This document shows positions 7,118 to 17,541 of a stretch of DNA of 40,692 bases, piece after piece. Below the pieces are notes generated by a model. The model was not told the origin of the DNA. It did no database searches and was given only the letters and a program-made list of their open reading frames with translations. Source of the stretch: Lamprocystis purpurea DSM 4197 (GTDB lineage Bacteria > Pseudomonadota > Gammaproteobacteria > Chromatiales > Chromatiaceae); contig NZ_KB902430.1 of the NCBI RefSeq assembly GCF_000379525.1, forward strand, positions 60,480-101,171, read 5' to 3'. Each line of letters opens with the position of its first letter. Within the stretch, counting starts at the first letter, position 1. Position numbers and translations under genes: made by a program.

Positions 7118-9388
7118 GTGGCAAGACGCAAGACGACCCCCGAGAAGACCGAAACCCCGCCCCCGAGCCGGACCGCCCGCGACAAGGACCCGCATCGCCA
7201 ACGCGAGGCGAAGAAGTACGAGAACCCGATTCCCAGCCGGGAGTTCATCCTCGAAACCCTGACCGCGCAGGGCACCCCGCTGGAGTTGCCGGAGCTCGCG
7301 CAGATCCTGGATCTGACTGCCGCCGAGGATCTGGTGGCGCTGGAGCGCCGGCTGGGGGCCATGGTCCGCGACGGTCAGCTCCTGCGCAATCGTAAGCACG
7401 CTTTCTGCATCGTCAATCACCGCGATTTGATCGTGGGGCGGGTGATCGGACACCCGGACGGCTTCGGTTTCGTGCGCCCCGATGAGGGCGGCGATGACCT
7501 CTATCTGTATCCCAAGGACATGAAGGCGCTGTTCCACGGCGATCGGGTGGTGGTGCGGGTGAGCGGGCGCGACCGGCGCGGGCGTCTGGAGGGGTCGCTG
7601 GTCGAAACCCTGGAGCGCAACACCCGCACCGTGGTGGGCCGGCTTTATCAGGAGGGCGGGGTGGGCTTCGTGGCTGCGGACAACAAGCGGCTCGCCCACG
7701 ACATCATCATTCCCAGCGACCGTCTGGGCGGCGCCACCCAGGGCCAGATCGTGGTCGCCGAGATCACCGATCAGCCGACGGTGCGCACCCCGCCGATCGG
7801 CCGCATCGCCGAGGTGCTGGGCGACCACATGGCCGCCGGCATGGAAACGGACATCGCCATCCGCGCCCATGATTTGCCGGTGGAATGGCCGGCCGCGGTG
7901 GAGGCCGAGATCGCGGCGCTGACCCCGGAGGTGCCGGAGGCGGCGAAGGCCGGCCGCATGGATCTGCGCAAACTCCCGCTGGTCACCATCGACGGGGCCG
8001 ATGCCCGCGACTTCGACGACGCCGTGTATTGCGAGCGCAAGCCCAAGGGCTGGAAGCTGCTGGTCTCGATCGCCGATGTCTCGGCTTACGTGGTCCCCGG
8101 CACGGCCCTGGACCGCGAGGCCTATGCGCGCGGCAACTCGGTCTATTTCCCCGACCGCGTCATCCCCATGCTGCCGGAAATCCTGTCCAACGGGCTCTGC
8201 TCGCTGAACCCGGAGGTGGATCGGCTGTGCATGACCGCCGAGTTGTACATCGATTTCGAGGGCAAGGTCACCCGCACCCGGTTCTACTCGGCGGTGATGC
8301 GCTCGCAGGCGCGGCTCACCTATGATCAGGTGGCGGCGATGATCGTGGACGGCGACCCGGACTTGTGCGTCCGCCACGCCAAGCTGCTGCCGCATCTGCA
8401 CGAACTCTATGCCCTGTATCAGGCGCTGCATACCGCCCGCGCGGCGCGCGGGGCCATCGAATTCGACTCGATCGAGACCAAATTCGAGTTCAATGAGCAA
8501 GGGCGCATCGCCGCCGTGGTTCCGGTGATCCGCAACGATGCCCATCGGCTGATCGAGGAGTGCATGCTGGCCGCCAACGTGGCGGCGGCGCGGTTGTTCG
8601 AGCGCAAGAAGATCGCGGCGCTCTACCGCATCCATGACCTGCCGAGCGAGGAGAAGCTCAACGATCTGCGCGAGTTCCTGGGTCAGCTCGCGCTCAAGCT
8701 GCCGGGCGGGGTCAAGCCGACGGCCGCGGACTATGCCCAGTTGCTGATCGAGATCAAGGATCGTCCGGACCGCCAACTGATCCAGACCGTGCTGTTGCGC
8801 TCCATGCAGCAGGCCATGTACAGCGCGGATAACCTGGGTCATTTCGGCCTGGCCTATGCGGCCTATACGCACTTCACCTCGCCGATCCGCCGTTATCCGG
8901 ATCTGATCGTCCACCGCATCATCAAGCACCTGCTCGACGGCGGCGCGCCGGCGGATCTGGATTACGCCAAGTCCGATCTTCAGCAGATCGGTGAGCACTG
9001 CTCAGGCACCGAGCGGCGCGCCGATGAGGCAACCCGCGACGCCAATGACTGGCTCAAATGCGAGTTCATGCAGGACAAGCTGGGCGAGCAGTTCGAGGGG
9101 CTCATCACCAGCGTGACCTCCTTCGGCATTTTCGTTCAGCTCGATGAGATCCATGTCGATGGTCTGGTGCACATCACCGCGCTGGACAACGACTATTATC
9201 ACTTCGACCCGATCGGTCACCGGCTGGCCGGCGAGCGCACCGGCACCGTCTATCGTCTGGGCGACCGGCTGCGGATTCAGGTGGCGGCGGTCAATCTGGA
9301 CGACCGCAAGATCGACTTCGTGCTGGCGCCGCCGGCGGTCGAGGAGACGCGCGCGGCGGGCTCAGGACGGCGGCGGCGCAAAAGCTGA
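7118..9388 (+). CDS. rnr: Ribonuclease R
   Basis: A protein of 756 aa starting at GTG 7118; no in-frame ATG precedes the conserved region. Processive 3'-5' exoribonuclease of the cytoplasm, degrading structured RNA. Order of domains: Lys/Arg-rich N-terminus, RNase R winged helix (about 35-100), two cold-shock OB domains (about 105-250), RNB catalytic domain (about 285-610) with IDGADARDFDD giving Asp292, Asp298, Asp300 and Asp301, and S1 domain (about 655-735, GLITSVTSFGIFVQLDEIHV). The C-terminus ends in a short basic tail GRRRRKS. Length and all catalytic residues agree with the family. The usual partner rlmB does not follow; a palindromic repeat and a convergent lipoprotein gene do. Confidence 0.97.
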   Translation: MARRKTTPEKTETPPPSRTARDKDPHRQREAKKYENPIPSREFILETLTAQGTPLELPELAQILDLTAAEDLVALERRLGAMVRDGQLLRNRKHAFCIVNHRDLIVGRVIGHPDGFGFVRPDEGGDDLYLYPKDMKALFHGDRVVVRVSGRDRRGRLEGSLVETLERNTRTVVGRLYQEGGVGFVAADNKRLAHDIIIPSDRLGGATQGQIVVAEITDQPTVRTPPIGRIAEVLGDHMAAGMETDIAIRAHDLPVEWPAAVEAEIAALTPEVPEAAKAGRMDLRKLPLVTIDGADARDFDDAVYCERKPKGWKLLVSIADVSAYVVPGTALDREAYARGNSVYFPDRVIPMLPEILSNGLCSLNPEVDRLCMTAELYIDFEGKVTRTRFYSAVMRSQARLTYDQVAAMIVDGDPDLCVRHAKLLPHLHELYALYQALHTARAARGAIEFDSIETKFEFNEQGRIAAVVPVIRNDAHRLIEECMLAANVAAARLFERKKIAALYRIHDLPSEEKLNDLREFLGQLALKLPGGVKPTAADYAQLLIEIKDRPDRQLIQTVLLRSMQQAMYSADNLGHFGLAYAAYTHFTSPIRRYPDLIVHRIIKHLLDGGAPADLDYAKSDLQQIGEHCSGTERRADEATRDANDWLKCEFMQDKLGEQFEGLITSVTSFGIFVQLDEIHVDGLVHITALDNDYYHFDPIGHRLAGERTGTVYRLGDRLRIQVAAVNLDDRKIDFVLAPPAVEETRAAGSGRRRRKS

Positions 9389-9402
9389 TGGGCATCAGTG
9401 CT

Positions 9403-9496
9403 GTGGGAGCGGCCTCCGGCCGCGATTCGGTCTCACGGTGAATGCCGATGTCGCGATGGTCCGCAAGGTCCAATCGCGGCCGGAGGCCGCTCCCAC
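9403..9496. repeat. REP-like inverted pair (gtgggagcggcctccggcc family)
   Basis: The 23-base arm at 9403-9425 is the exact complement of 9474-9496, around a 48-base spacer. Other copies are at 17267-17289 (single arm) and 19400-19493 (pair). It lies between the convergent rnr and lipoprotein genes. Confidence 0.92.
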
Positions 9497-9546
9497 GGGG
9501 ACTGCCCTGTCCCCGAGGTGCGGCCGCTCCGGTCGCTCTGCTCGGC

Positions 9547-9954
9547 TCAATACCAGCCGGGGCCGCCCAAGCCGCCCCAACCGCCCCAGGCACCCCAGTT
9601 CATCGCGGCCGCCTGATTCATCTCGGCGGCCTCCAGGTTTTCGTTGCTGATTTGTTTGGCCAGACGCAGTTGCTGGTAGCTCTGATACTGCTTGGGTCCG
9701 CCGATAAAGGCCTGGTTGTTCTTGACGTCGGGCAGAATGTAATAGGTCTTGCCGTTATAGGCGACCTGGGTGACCCGATCCGCCGGCAGCGTTGAGAGCA
9801 GTGTCACCTGATCGGGCTTGGTGGGGGTGATCGCCTTGAAACCGGCGGCGACGGCCAGGTTCTCTTTTTCCTGAAAATCACTTGCGCAGCCCGCGGCGAG
9901 CGCCAGGAGCGCGATCACGACGAGGCCTTTCAGTGCGGTGGCTGGGGAGTTCAT
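9547..9954 (-). CDS. Small lipoprotein of unknown function
   Basis: A protein of 135 aa. The N-terminus ALKGLVVIALLALAAGC is a lipoprotein signal peptide with lipobox LAAGC, so the mature protein would start at Cys23 and be membrane anchored. The middle (AITPTKPDQVTLLSTLPADR, GKTYYILPDVKNNQAFIGGP) resembles a conserved hypothetical family of gammaproteobacteria. The C-terminus is rich in Gly, Trp and Ala (NWGAWGGWGGLGGPGWY). It is transcribed toward rnr and divergently from the alkene reductase gene, so it is probably monocistronic. No enzymatic motif is visible. Confidence 0.8.
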   Translation of the reverse strand: MNSPATALKGLVVIALLALAAGCASDFQEKENLAVAAGFKAITPTKPDQVTLLSTLPADRVTQVAYNGKTYYILPDVKNNQAFIGGPKQYQSYQQLRLAKQISNENLEAAEMNQAAAMNWGAWGGWGGLGGPGWY

Positions 9955-10240
9955 GGTCGTTTCGATCGTCCTGCGGCGAGGATGGAAGAGGGGCCTCGAT
10001 CAAGGGCGATCCCCCGTCCGGGGATCGCGGCAGCCCCGCCCGTGCGTCCAGTGGCCTGGCCGGAAGGCTGCTCGAGGTCGGCCAATACACCGCCGTAAGT
10101 GCGGTTCGGCGCTCAGTCTACGCCCGCTTCACGCCGTGTCAACGGGGGTCCGGATGATGCGGCCAACGACCAAGGCGATGTCCGGATATCAGATGCGAAG
10201 GCGATATACTGGTCATCCACTTCCGGCGTGATGGAATCCC

Positions 10241-11371
10241 ATGCACGCCACCACCACTCCATACGAGCGATCCATGCCCGACCACGACACCAGTGACCTG
10301 TTTTCTCCCTACCAGCTCGGCAGCCTGAGGCTCGCCAACCGCATCGTGATGGCCCCGCTGACACGCAGCCGCGCCGGTGTCGGCGATGTGCCCACGCCGC
10401 TGATGGCGGCCTATTACGCGCAGCGCGCGAGCGCCGGTCTGATCATCAGCGAGGCCTCGCAGATCTCGCCGCAGGGCAAGGGCTACATTCAGACGCCCGG
10501 CATTTACAGCGAGGCGCAGATCGCCGGCTGGCGGCAGGTGACCGCGGCCGTGCATGATCAGGGCGGCAAGATGTTCTGCCAACTCTGGCATGTCGGGCGC
10601 ATCTCGCATCCCGAGCTGCAGGAGGGCGGCGCGCTTCCGGTGGCGCCCTCGGCGGTCAAAGCGGTGGGGCAGGTGTTCACCGGCCGGGGGATGGTCGACA
10701 TGGTGACGCCGCGGGCGCTGACGCTCGAGGAGATTCCCGGCCTCATCGCCGACTACCGGCAGGCCGCGCGCAATGCCAGAGCGGCCGGCTTCGACGGGGT
10801 CGAGATCCACGCGGCCAACGGGTATCTGCTCGACCAGTTCCTGCGCGACAAGACCAATCTGCGCACGGATGCCTACGGCGGCAGCATCGAGAACCGTGCC
10901 CGGTTGTTGCTCGAAGTGACCGACGCGGTGCTGGAGGTCTGGGACAAGGACCGTGTCGGCGTGCGCATCGCGCCGCTCTCGCCGGCGAACGACATCGCCG
11001 ACAGCGATCCGGAGCCGCTTTTCACCTATGTGACGCGGGAGCTTTCGGCCCGCGGTATCGGGTTCCTGGATGTCGTCGAGGGTGTCACCGGCGGCCCGCG
11101 CGAGACCGGTCACCGCTTTCATCTCGCGACCCTGCGCCCGCTGTTCAAGGGCACTTACATCGGCAACAACGGCTATTCACGCGAACTGGCACTGACCACC
11201 CGCGCCGCGGACCACGCCGACCTGATCGCGTTCGGCAAGTTGTTCATCGCTAATCCCGACCTGGTGGAGCGTCTGCGCCTTGACGTCCCCCTGAACGCGC
11301 CCGACCAGGCGACTTTCTACGGCGGCGATGAACACGGCTATACCGATTATCCGTTCCTCGACGGGCACTGA
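10241..11371 (+). CDS. Alkene reductase, Old Yellow Enzyme family (NemA-like)
   Basis: A protein of 376 aa from ATG 10241; the Met at 10274 (MPDHDTSDLF) would give 365 aa, closer to the family norm. FMN-dependent, NAD(P)H-using reductase of activated C=C bonds. TIM-barrel landmarks: NRIVMAPLTRSRAG at the N-terminus, HVGRISHPELQ, GFDGVEIHAANGYLLDQFL with the His190/Asn193 substrate pair, DAYGGSIENRARLL, and GNNGYSRELA near the phosphate-binding end. Cytoplasmic. Physiological substrate cannot be told from sequence; electrophile detoxification is usual. It is convergent with the OmpA gene and separated from it by a GC-rich hairpin. Confidence 0.93.
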   Translation: MHATTTPYERSMPDHDTSDLFSPYQLGSLRLANRIVMAPLTRSRAGVGDVPTPLMAAYYAQRASAGLIISEASQISPQGKGYIQTPGIYSEAQIAGWRQVTAAVHDQGGKMFCQLWHVGRISHPELQEGGALPVAPSAVKAVGQVFTGRGMVDMVTPRALTLEEIPGLIADYRQAARNARAAGFDGVEIHAANGYLLDQFLRDKTNLRTDAYGGSIENRARLLLEVTDAVLEVWDKDRVGVRIAPLSPANDIADSDPEPLFTYVTRELSARGIGFLDVVEGVTGGPRETGHRFHLATLRPLFKGTYIGNNGYSRELALTTRAADHADLIAFGKLFIANPDLVERLRLDVPLNAPDQATFYGGDEHGYTDYPFLDGH

Positions 11372-11385
11372 TCGGGAGCGGGTCA

Positions 11386-11425
11386 GCGGGCAACCGCGGC
11401 CTGCCTTCAGGACGCGGCTGCCCGC
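11386..11425. terminator. GC-rich hairpin between convergent genes (possible terminator)
   Basis: The arms gcgggcaaccgcg and cgcggctgcccgc (one mismatch) enclose a 14-base loop in the 62-base gap between the two stop codons. There is no T-run on either strand, so intrinsic termination is uncertain. Confidence 0.45.
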
Positions 11426-11433
11426 CCGGCGGA

Positions 11434-12444
11434 TTACTTCTCGACCATGCCCTCGACCGTCACTTCAACGCGGCGGTTGGGTTGATAGCATTCGATCAGC
11501 GCCTCTCTGGACTTGGCACCGGCGCAGTCGGCCGGCGTGACCTTCAGTTGGCTCTTGCCGAAGCCTTGTGCCGAGATCTTATCCGCGGGAATGCCCTGAC
11601 CGACCAGATGGTCGCGGACGGTGTTGGCGCGGCGGTCGGACAAGGCCAGGTTGTAGGCTTCCGAGCCGATCGGGTCGGTGTGGCCGGCCACCTGGATGTC
11701 GTTGAAATTGACCTGGTTGAGATCGCCGGCAAAGGTGTTCAGCCGGTCCGCGCCGGTGGGCTTGAGGGTGGCCTTGTCGAAGGCGAACAGGGCGTCAGCC
11801 GACAGTTCGAAGGTCCGGGTCACGGGCGCCGGCTTGGCGCGGCTGCCCAGCGGAATCACGATGCCGGCGGTGACGATCCAGTCGCCGAAGTCTTCATCGT
11901 CGATCAGGCGGGCCGCATTATCGTCGTAGCGGTAGCGGCCGTCGACCCGCAAGGAGGCATATTCGGTGATCGGCACCACGAAGCCGGCACCGGCCTCGGC
12001 CATGAAGCTGAAGCCGCTGCCGGATTTGCAGTTACCGATGTTCACCTCGGAAATATTGCACTCGAAATCGTCGTTGATGATGCCGATGCCGGCCAGCAGG
12101 AACGGCTGGAAGCGGCCGCGGCTCAGGAAGAACAGGCCGTCCACACCCAGGTCGCCGATGCGGAAGTCGCCGCCGGCGTCGTCCTGGCTGGCCAGGTCGG
12201 TGTAGGTCATCCGCAGTTCCAGATTGAGGCGTTCGTTGAGCGGCTTGCCGACGGCGAACCCGCCGCCGAAGCCGTCATCGACGCCCCGATTCTCGTCCGC
12301 CCAGGTGTAGGAGGCGAAGGGGAGGATGTACCAGCGGTCATCGAACCGCGGCAGCGTGTCGGTCTGGTAATCGGTTTGTGCGATCGCGGCCAGCGGAGCG
12401 GCGAGGACGAGGGCGGAGAGTGTGCTTCGATAGATGTTTTTCAT
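11434..12444 (-). CDS. OmpA-family outer membrane beta-barrel protein
   Basis: A protein of 336 aa from ATG 12444, chosen because a signal peptide (MKNIYRSTLSALVLAAPLAA, cleavage after IAQ) follows directly. Residues about 30-215 form an 8-strand OmpA-like barrel (WYILPFASYTW, GFGGGFAVGKPL, LNLELRMTYTDL). Residues about 230-330 form the OmpA C-terminal peptidoglycan-binding domain: ALFAFDKATLKP, VAGHTDPIGSEAYNLALSDR, RANTVRDHLVGQGI, NRRVEVTVEG, with the Asp and Arg that bind diaminopimelate. There are two Cys pairs, one in a barrel loop (FECN...GNCK) and one in the OmpA domain. It anchors the outer membrane to the cell wall. Confidence 0.93.
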   Translation of the reverse strand: MKNIYRSTLSALVLAAPLAAIAQTDYQTDTLPRFDDRWYILPFASYTWADENRGVDDGFGGGFAVGKPLNERLNLELRMTYTDLASQDDAGGDFRIGDLGVDGLFFLSRGRFQPFLLAGIGIINDDFECNISEVNIGNCKSGSGFSFMAEAGAGFVVPITEYASLRVDGRYRYDDNAARLIDDEDFGDWIVTAGIVIPLGSRAKPAPVTRTFELSADALFAFDKATLKPTGADRLNTFAGDLNQVNFNDIQVAGHTDPIGSEAYNLALSDRRANTVRDHLVGQGIPADKISAQGFGKSQLKVTPADCAGAKSREALIECYQPNRRVEVTVEGMVEK

Positions 12445-12631
12445 GGAGCGATACCCGAATAACTGATGATAGGTCAGGCGTTCAGTTGGGGTTGGTCGTC
12501 CCGATCCAAGCGCCAGATGCAAAAATAGCACATGTTGTCTTTTTTGCACGAAGGTTTCTGATGCAATCCGGAAATCACCCTAACTGTGGTAGGCAAAGCT
12601 ATACTGTCGACTCAGATTCCGGGAGGTGCTT

Positions 12632-15229
12632 ATGGCTCAGGCGACGCGTAGCGGACAGTTGAATTTCAGCGATTATGTCGAACGGGCGCTCCGCGAGGGG
12701 GCCATGTGGACGCTGATGTGTGTCGCTCTCTACTTGGTGTTGTCGCTGGTGACCTACGTGCCGGATGACCCGGGCTGGTCCTACGTCGGCGAGACGACGC
12801 GGATCAGCAACGCCGGGGGGCGGACCGGGGCCTGGTTCGCCGATGTCAGTCTGTATCTCTTCGGCTATTTTGCCTATCTGGTGCCGCTGATGGTGGGGTT
12901 CAGCGCCTGGGTGTTGTTCCGCGGGCGCGAGGAGGAGGGCGCACCGCGGGCCTGGATGCTGGCCCTGCGTTGGATCGGCTTTCTGCTGACGTTGGCCGCG
13001 GGTTGCGGCTTTGCGACCATGCACTTCATCGCGCTGGGTACGGGGCTGCCCAACGGCAGCGGCGGCGGCCTGGGACACGCGGTCAGCGGTCTCATGGCCG
13101 AGCGCTTCGGGGCCGGCACCGAGGTCCTGCTGGCCGGCGTGCTCCTGGTCGGATTCACCCTGTTTTCGGGGATCTCCTGGTTCGCGCTGATCGAGTCGCT
13201 GGGTGACGGCTTGTTGCAGGGGCTGCGCTCGTTGGGTGCCGGCGCGGCGGGTGGGCTGTCCGCCTTGGCCAGGCGCCGGGGCGGGTCCGTGCCGATCGAG
13301 CTCCCCAAGGATCTCCAACTGATCGACGCCGCTGAACTGGCTCCGACGCGGGATGCGGCGGATGCGGCGGACGCGTCGGGGGCCTGGGACTGGCCCCAAT
13401 CGGAGGCGGTTGCCCGCGTGGCCAAGCGTCAGCAGCCCGAGGCCGATGCGGAGCCGCCGTCGGAGTCCTTGGCGGATCGGGACCCCGAGTGGCTGGATGC
13501 GCCCGCACCTGCCGCGGCCGCTGTGCCCCAGGCCGCGACCACCGCGGTCAGGGAGTCCGAGCCCGATGCCGAGCCCGCGTCTGAGCCGGTTCTCACCCTG
13601 ACCGATCTGATCAAGGGCCAGCGGCCGGTACCCAAAGAAGCGCCGCGGGTCCAAACGGTGCGACGCACTCCGGCGGCTGCCGGGTGCCCGCTTGTCCGGT
13701 CCGAGTCCGTGCCGACCGGGGAGGGCCGCCGCCCTCCGCTCGACCTGCTGGACCTGCCGCGCAAGACCGGCAAGGGGTATACGGATGAGCAGATCGAGGC
13801 GCTGTCGCGTCTGGTGGAGGTGCGGCTCAAGGACTTCGGCGTGCAGGTGGAGGTGGTGGCCGCCTACCCCGGACCGGTGGTGACGCTGCTCGAGTTGCAG
13901 TTGGCGCCCGGTACCAAGTCCAGCAAGATTCTGGGTCTCTCCAAGGATCTCGCGCGCGCGCTGTCCAAGATCAGCGTGCGGGTGGTCGAGGTCATCCCCG
14001 GTAAATCGGTGATCGGCATCGAGATCCCCAACGAGAAACGGGAGACGGTGTTTCTGAGCGAAATCCTGGGCTCCACCGACTATCTGGAGTCCAAATCGCC
14101 CCTGACGCTCGCCCTGGGTCACAACATCTCCGGTCTGCCGGTCTCGGTCGATCTGGCGCGCATGCCCCATGCCCTGATCGCCGGCACCACCGGCTCCGGC
14201 AAGTCGGTCGCCATCAACGCGATGATCCTGAGCCTGGTCTACAAAGCCGGACCCGAGGACGTCCGCCTGATCATGGTGGACCCCAAGATGCTGGAACTCT
14301 CGGTTTACGAGGGCATTCCCCACCTGCTGACGCCGGTGGTGACCGACATGAAGGAGGCGGCCAATGCCCTACGCTGGTGTGTCGGTGAGATGGAGCGCCG
14401 CTATCGGCTGATGGCCGCCCTGGGCGTGCGCAACATCGGCGGTTACAACCGCAAGGTCGCGGATGCCGAGGCGGCCGGGGAGCCGTTGCGCGACCCGGTG
14501 CTGGCGGCCGAGTTCGCCAAGAATCCGGGGATGGAGGGGGCAGTGCCCACCATCGGCCATTTGCCCTATATCGTGGTCATCATCGACGAGCTGGCCGATA
14601 TGATGATGGTGGTCGGCAAGAAGGTGGAGGAATTGATCGCCCGTCTGGCTCAAAAGGCGCGCGCCTCCGGCATCCATCTGATGCTCGCCACCCAGCGGCC
14701 CTCGGTCGACGTGCTGACCGGCCTGATCAAGGCCAACATCCCGACCCGGATCTCGTTCCAGGTCAGCTCCCGGATCGATTCGCGCACCGTGCTGGATCAG
14801 ATGGGTGCGGAGCAACTGCTCGGCCACGGTGACATGCTCTACCTGCCGCCGGGCGGCAACATCCCGCAGCGGGTGCACGGGGCTTTCGTCGACGATCATG
14901 AGGTGCACCGCGTGGTGGAATTCCTCAAGACCCAGGGCGCGCCCGACTATATCGAGGATATCCTGCGCGAGTCCCAGGAGTCGCTGCCGGGGATCGATCC
15001 GGAGCCGCGCGGTGATGTCGAGGACAGCGACCCGCTCTTCGATGAGGCGGTGCAGATCGTTGTAGAGAGCCGACGCGCCTCCATCTCAGGGGTACAACGC
15101 CGGCTCAAGATCGGCTACAACCGTGCCGCGCGCATGATCGAAGAGATGGAGCGCATCGGCATCGTCGGCCCCCCGGAGACGAATGGGAACCGTGAGGTGC
15201 TGGCCCCCCCTGTTGTCCACGAGGATTGA
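12632..15229 (+). CDS. ftsK: DNA translocase FtsK
   Basis: A protein of 865 aa. ATG 12632 is preferred over the in-frame GTG at 12626 because gggagg (12621-12626) is its Shine-Dalgarno; tatact at 12600-12605 could be a -10. FtsK sits at the division septum and pumps DNA toward dif for chromosome dimer resolution. Four membrane segments fall in about residues 20-200, followed by an acidic, Pro/Ala-rich linker (about 220-370). The motor domain has Walker A GTTGSGKS (Lys524) and Walker [10 protein letters not shown] (Asp652), and the C-terminal gamma winged helix (about 800-865) reads [19 protein letters not shown] for KOPS recognition. Its TGA abuts the lolA ATG directly, indicating an operon. 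Confidence 0.97.
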   Translation: MAQATRSGQLNFSDYVERALREGAMWTLMCVALYLVLSLVTYVPDDPGWSYVGETTRISNAGGRTGAWFADVSLYLFGYFAYLVPLMVGFSAWVLFRGREEEGAPRAWMLALRWIGFLLTLAAGCGFATMHFIALGTGLPNGSGGGLGHAVSGLMAERFGAGTEVLLAGVLLVGFTLFSGISWFALIESLGDGLLQGLRSLGAGAAGGLSALARRRGGSVPIELPKDLQLIDAAELAPTRDAADAADASGAWDWPQSEAVARVAKRQQPEADAEPPSESLADRDPEWLDAPAPAAAAVPQAATTAVRESEPDAEPASEPVLTLTDLIKGQRPVPKEAPRVQTVRRTPAAAGCPLVRSESVPTGEGRRPPLDLLDLPRKTGKGYTDEQIEALSRLVEVRLKDFGVQVEVVAAYPGPVVTLLELQLAPGTKSSKILGLSKDLARALSKISVRVVEVIPGKSVIGIEIPNEKRETVFLSEILGSTDYLESKSPLTLALGHNISGLPVSVDLARMPHALIAGTTGSGKSVAINAMILSLVYKAGPEDVRLIMVDPKMLELSVYEGIPHLLTPVVTDMKEAANALRWCVGEMERRYRLMAALGVRNIGGYNRKVADAEAAGEPLRDPVLAAEFAKNPGMEGAVPTIGHLPYIVVIIDELADMMMVVGKKVEELIARLAQKARASGIHLMLATQRPSVDVLTGLIKANIPTRISFQVSSRIDSRTVLDQMGAEQLLGHGDMLYLPPGGNIPQRVHGAFVDDHEVHRVVEFLKTQGAPDYIEDILRESQESLPGIDPEPRGDVEDSDPLFDEAVQIVVESRRASISGVQRRLKIGYNRAARMIEEMERIGIVGPPETNGNREVLAPPVVHED

Positions 15230-15898
15230 ATGCCTATGCGTCATTTGCACCCCCGCACCGCGGCGCGGCGCGGACTTTCCGCGCCGATTGCGTACGTTCT
15301 GACTGCCATCCTCAGCCTGATCTGGCTGCCGGCCGGCGCCGAGGGAACGCAGCGCCTGGACGCCTACCTCAAGGGGCTGACCAGCCTGGAGGCGGATTTC
15401 GCCCAGTTCACGTTCAATGCCGACCGGACGCGCATGATGGAGGGGCGGGGCACTTTCTATCTGCAGCGCCCTGGACGGTTCCGCTGGCAGTACGAAACCC
15501 CCGGCAAACAGGTGATCATCGCCGACGGCAAGCGGGTTTATCTACACGATCTGGAACTGGATCAGGTCTCGCACCAGTCCGAGGAGAAGGCCCTGCGCGG
15601 CACGCCGGCCCTGTTGCTGGCGAACAACGACCCTATCGACCGGCATTTCACCGCCAAGCCGATAGACAGTACCGACGGCCGCGAGTGGGTCGAGCTGACG
15701 CCCAAGGCGGCGGACACCGACGTGATCCGGATCGAACTGGGGTTCGGCGACACGGGGATCGAGAGCATGATCATGGAAGACAGTTTCGGCCAGACTACCC
15801 GGCTGAACTTCACCGAGATCAAGCGCAACCCGTCACTCGACGCCGCCCTGTTCGAGGTCGACGAAAAGGCCGGCGGGGACTTCCTGTCGTTCGACTGA
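15230..15898 (+). CDS. lolA: Outer-membrane lipoprotein carrier protein LolA
   Basis: A protein of 222 aa beginning immediately after the ftsK stop. LolA is the periplasmic chaperone that takes lipoproteins from LolCDE to LolB. The N-terminus has a basic region and a hydrophobic stretch ([18 protein letters not shown]) as signal peptide. The mature part has family landmarks: [48 protein letters not shown], and the C-terminal [19 protein letters not shown]. Length is typical. The ftsK-lolA-rarA order is conserved in many gammaproteobacteria, which supports both identity and cotranscription. A second in-frame ATG at 15236 is an alternative start. Confidence 0.96.
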   Translation: MPMRHLHPRTAARRGLSAPIAYVLTAILSLIWLPAGAEGTQRLDAYLKGLTSLEADFAQFTFNADRTRMMEGRGTFYLQRPGRFRWQYETPGKQVIIADGKRVYLHDLELDQVSHQSEEKALRGTPALLLANNDPIDRHFTAKPIDSTDGREWVELTPKAADTDVIRIELGFGDTGIESMIMEDSFGQTTRLNFTEIKRNPSLDAALFEVDEKAGGDFLSFD

Positions 15899-15917
15899 GA
15901 CCGCGGGTCCAAACCGC

Positions 15918-17243
15918 ATGACCACGCCGACGCCTGACGCACCCCTGGCCGATCGGATGCGCCCGCACGACCTCGACGGCTTCGTCGGTCAGGACCATCT
16001 GCTCGGCATCGGCAAGCCGCTGCGCCAGGCGATCGACTCGGGTCGGCTGCATTCCATGATCTTCTGGGGGCCGCCGGGCACCGGCAAGACCACCCTGGCG
16101 CGGCTGGCGGCGGTGCGCTCGGGTGCGCATTTTATCAATCTTTCGGCGGTGCTGGCCGGGGTCAAGGACATCCGTGAGGCGGTGGCGCAGGCGCAGCAGA
16201 TGCGCCGGAGTGAGGGCCGGGCCACCGTGCTTTTCATTGATGAGGTGCACCGCTTCAATAAGGGTCAGCAGGACGCATTTCTGCCCCATGTCGAGGACGG
16301 TACCCTCACGTTCATCGGCGCCACCACCGAAAACCCCTCATTCGAACTCAACAACGCCCTGTTGTCGCGCGCCCGTGTCTATGTGCTCAAGCCGCTGGAT
16401 CTCAATGCCATTGCCGCCGTGGTCACCCGTGCGCTGCAAGACCCGGTCAATGGATTGGGTTCGAGCGGCCTGACACTCCCCGCGGACGCGGCCAATCTGC
16501 TCGCGCAAGCGGCCGATGGCGATGCTCGCCGCGCGCTCAACCTGCTGGAGTTGGCGGCCGAACTGGCTGAGGGCGGGATCATCGACGCGGCGGGGGTGGC
16601 CGCGGTGGCAGCGGGTCAGGTGCGCCGTTTCGACAAGGGCGGCGATCTCTTTCATGACCAGATCTCGGCCCTGCACAAATCCATCCGCGGCTCAGCCCCG
16701 GATGCCGCACTCTATTGGCTGGCGCGCATGATCGACGGCGGCTGCGATCCGCTCTACATCGCCCGCCGGCTGGTGCGCATGGCCTGCGAGGACATCGGCA
16801 ATGCCGACCCGCGAGCCCTGGCGCTGGCCATGAATGCCTGGGATGCCCAGGAGCGGTTGGGCTCGCCGGAGGGCGAACTCGCCCTGGCTCAGGCCGCCGT
16901 CTATCTGGCCAGCACGGCCAAGAGCAATGCCATCTATCTGGCCTGGAACGCGGCCCTGGCCGACGCCCGCCAATTCGGGACAGCGGAGGTCCCCAACCAC
17001 TTGCGCAACGCCCCCACCCGACTCATGAAGGGCCTGGGCTACGGGCACGCCTACCGCTATGCGCATGACGAGCCGGAGGCCTATGCCGCCGGCGAGACCT
17101 ATTTTCCCGAAGCCTTGGGCGAACGGCGCTATTACCAGCCGACCGACCGCGGTCTGGAGATCCGGATCCGCGAGAAGCTCGACCGCCTGCGCGCACTGGA
17201 TCGCGCGGCACGCGAGAATGGAGCGTCGGGCGGGTCTGAGTGA
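15918..17243 (+). CDS. rarA: Replication-associated recombination protein A
   Basis: A protein of 441 aa, 19 bases after lolA. RarA (MgsA) is an AAA+ clamp-loader-like ATPase acting at stalled replication forks with SSB. Features seen: [18 protein letters not shown] at the N-terminus, Walker [12 protein letters not shown] (about 51-61), Walker [11 protein letters not shown] (Asp108), sensor 1 [13 protein letters not shown] with arginine finger region LLSRARVY, and the C-terminal tetramerisation region ([37 protein letters not shown]). Length is normal. It is the last gene of the ftsK-lolA-rarA run; a half-copy of a REP-like repeat follows 23 bases after the stop. Confidence 0.96.
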   Translation: MTTPTPDAPLADRMRPHDLDGFVGQDHLLGIGKPLRQAIDSGRLHSMIFWGPPGTGKTTLARLAAVRSGAHFINLSAVLAGVKDIREAVAQAQQMRRSEGRATVLFIDEVHRFNKGQQDAFLPHVEDGTLTFIGATTENPSFELNNALLSRARVYVLKPLDLNAIAAVVTRALQDPVNGLGSSGLTLPADAANLLAQAADGDARRALNLLELAAELAEGGIIDAAGVAAVAAGQVRRFDKGGDLFHDQISALHKSIRGSAPDAALYWLARMIDGGCDPLYIARRLVRMACEDIGNADPRALALAMNAWDAQERLGSPEGELALAQAAVYLASTAKSNAIYLAWNAALADARQFGTAEVPNHLRNAPTRLMKGLGYGHAYRYAHDEPEAYAAGETYFPEALGERRYYQPTDRGLEIRIREKLDRLRALDRAARENGASGGSE

Positions 17244-17266
17244 TCGCTTTGGCCGCAACGGCGATC

Positions 17267-17289
17267 GTGGGAGCGGCCTCCGGCCGCGA
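17267..17289. repeat. Single arm of the gtgggagcggcctccggcc repeat
   Basis: Only one arm of the family seen as inverted pairs at 9403-9496 and 19400-19493. The rest of 17244-17541 holds a short echo of the DUF1703 gene (17310-17345) and no gene. Confidence 0.85.
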
Positions 17290-17541
17290 TCGGGCCTCGC
17301 GAGATCTTGAACAAGACCTTCGCCAAGATCCACGCGGTTGATCGGACGGGTGGCGAATTGCGCTCAAACGGGCGTATCCGCCGCACCGACTGGTTCAGAT
17401 CCGGAATGTCTCACGCCACGGCGCCAAGACGCCAAGGTTCTTCAAGGCGCTATCGAAACCGGAGGCCATTGAACACGAATGCGGGTCCATGCTACCGTCC
17501 ATCCGCACCGCCTCAGCCATTCCCACGAAAAGGAAATCCAC

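Noticed and set aside
7094-8998. 634-aa minus-strand ORF opposite rnr
   Set aside because: Arg/His/Asp-rich antisense shadow of a high-GC gene; no domain, and rnr on the other strand is unambiguous.
12599-14323. 574-aa minus-strand ORF opposite ftsK
   Set aside because: Antisense shadow, Gln/Gly/Arg-rich, no recognisable fold.
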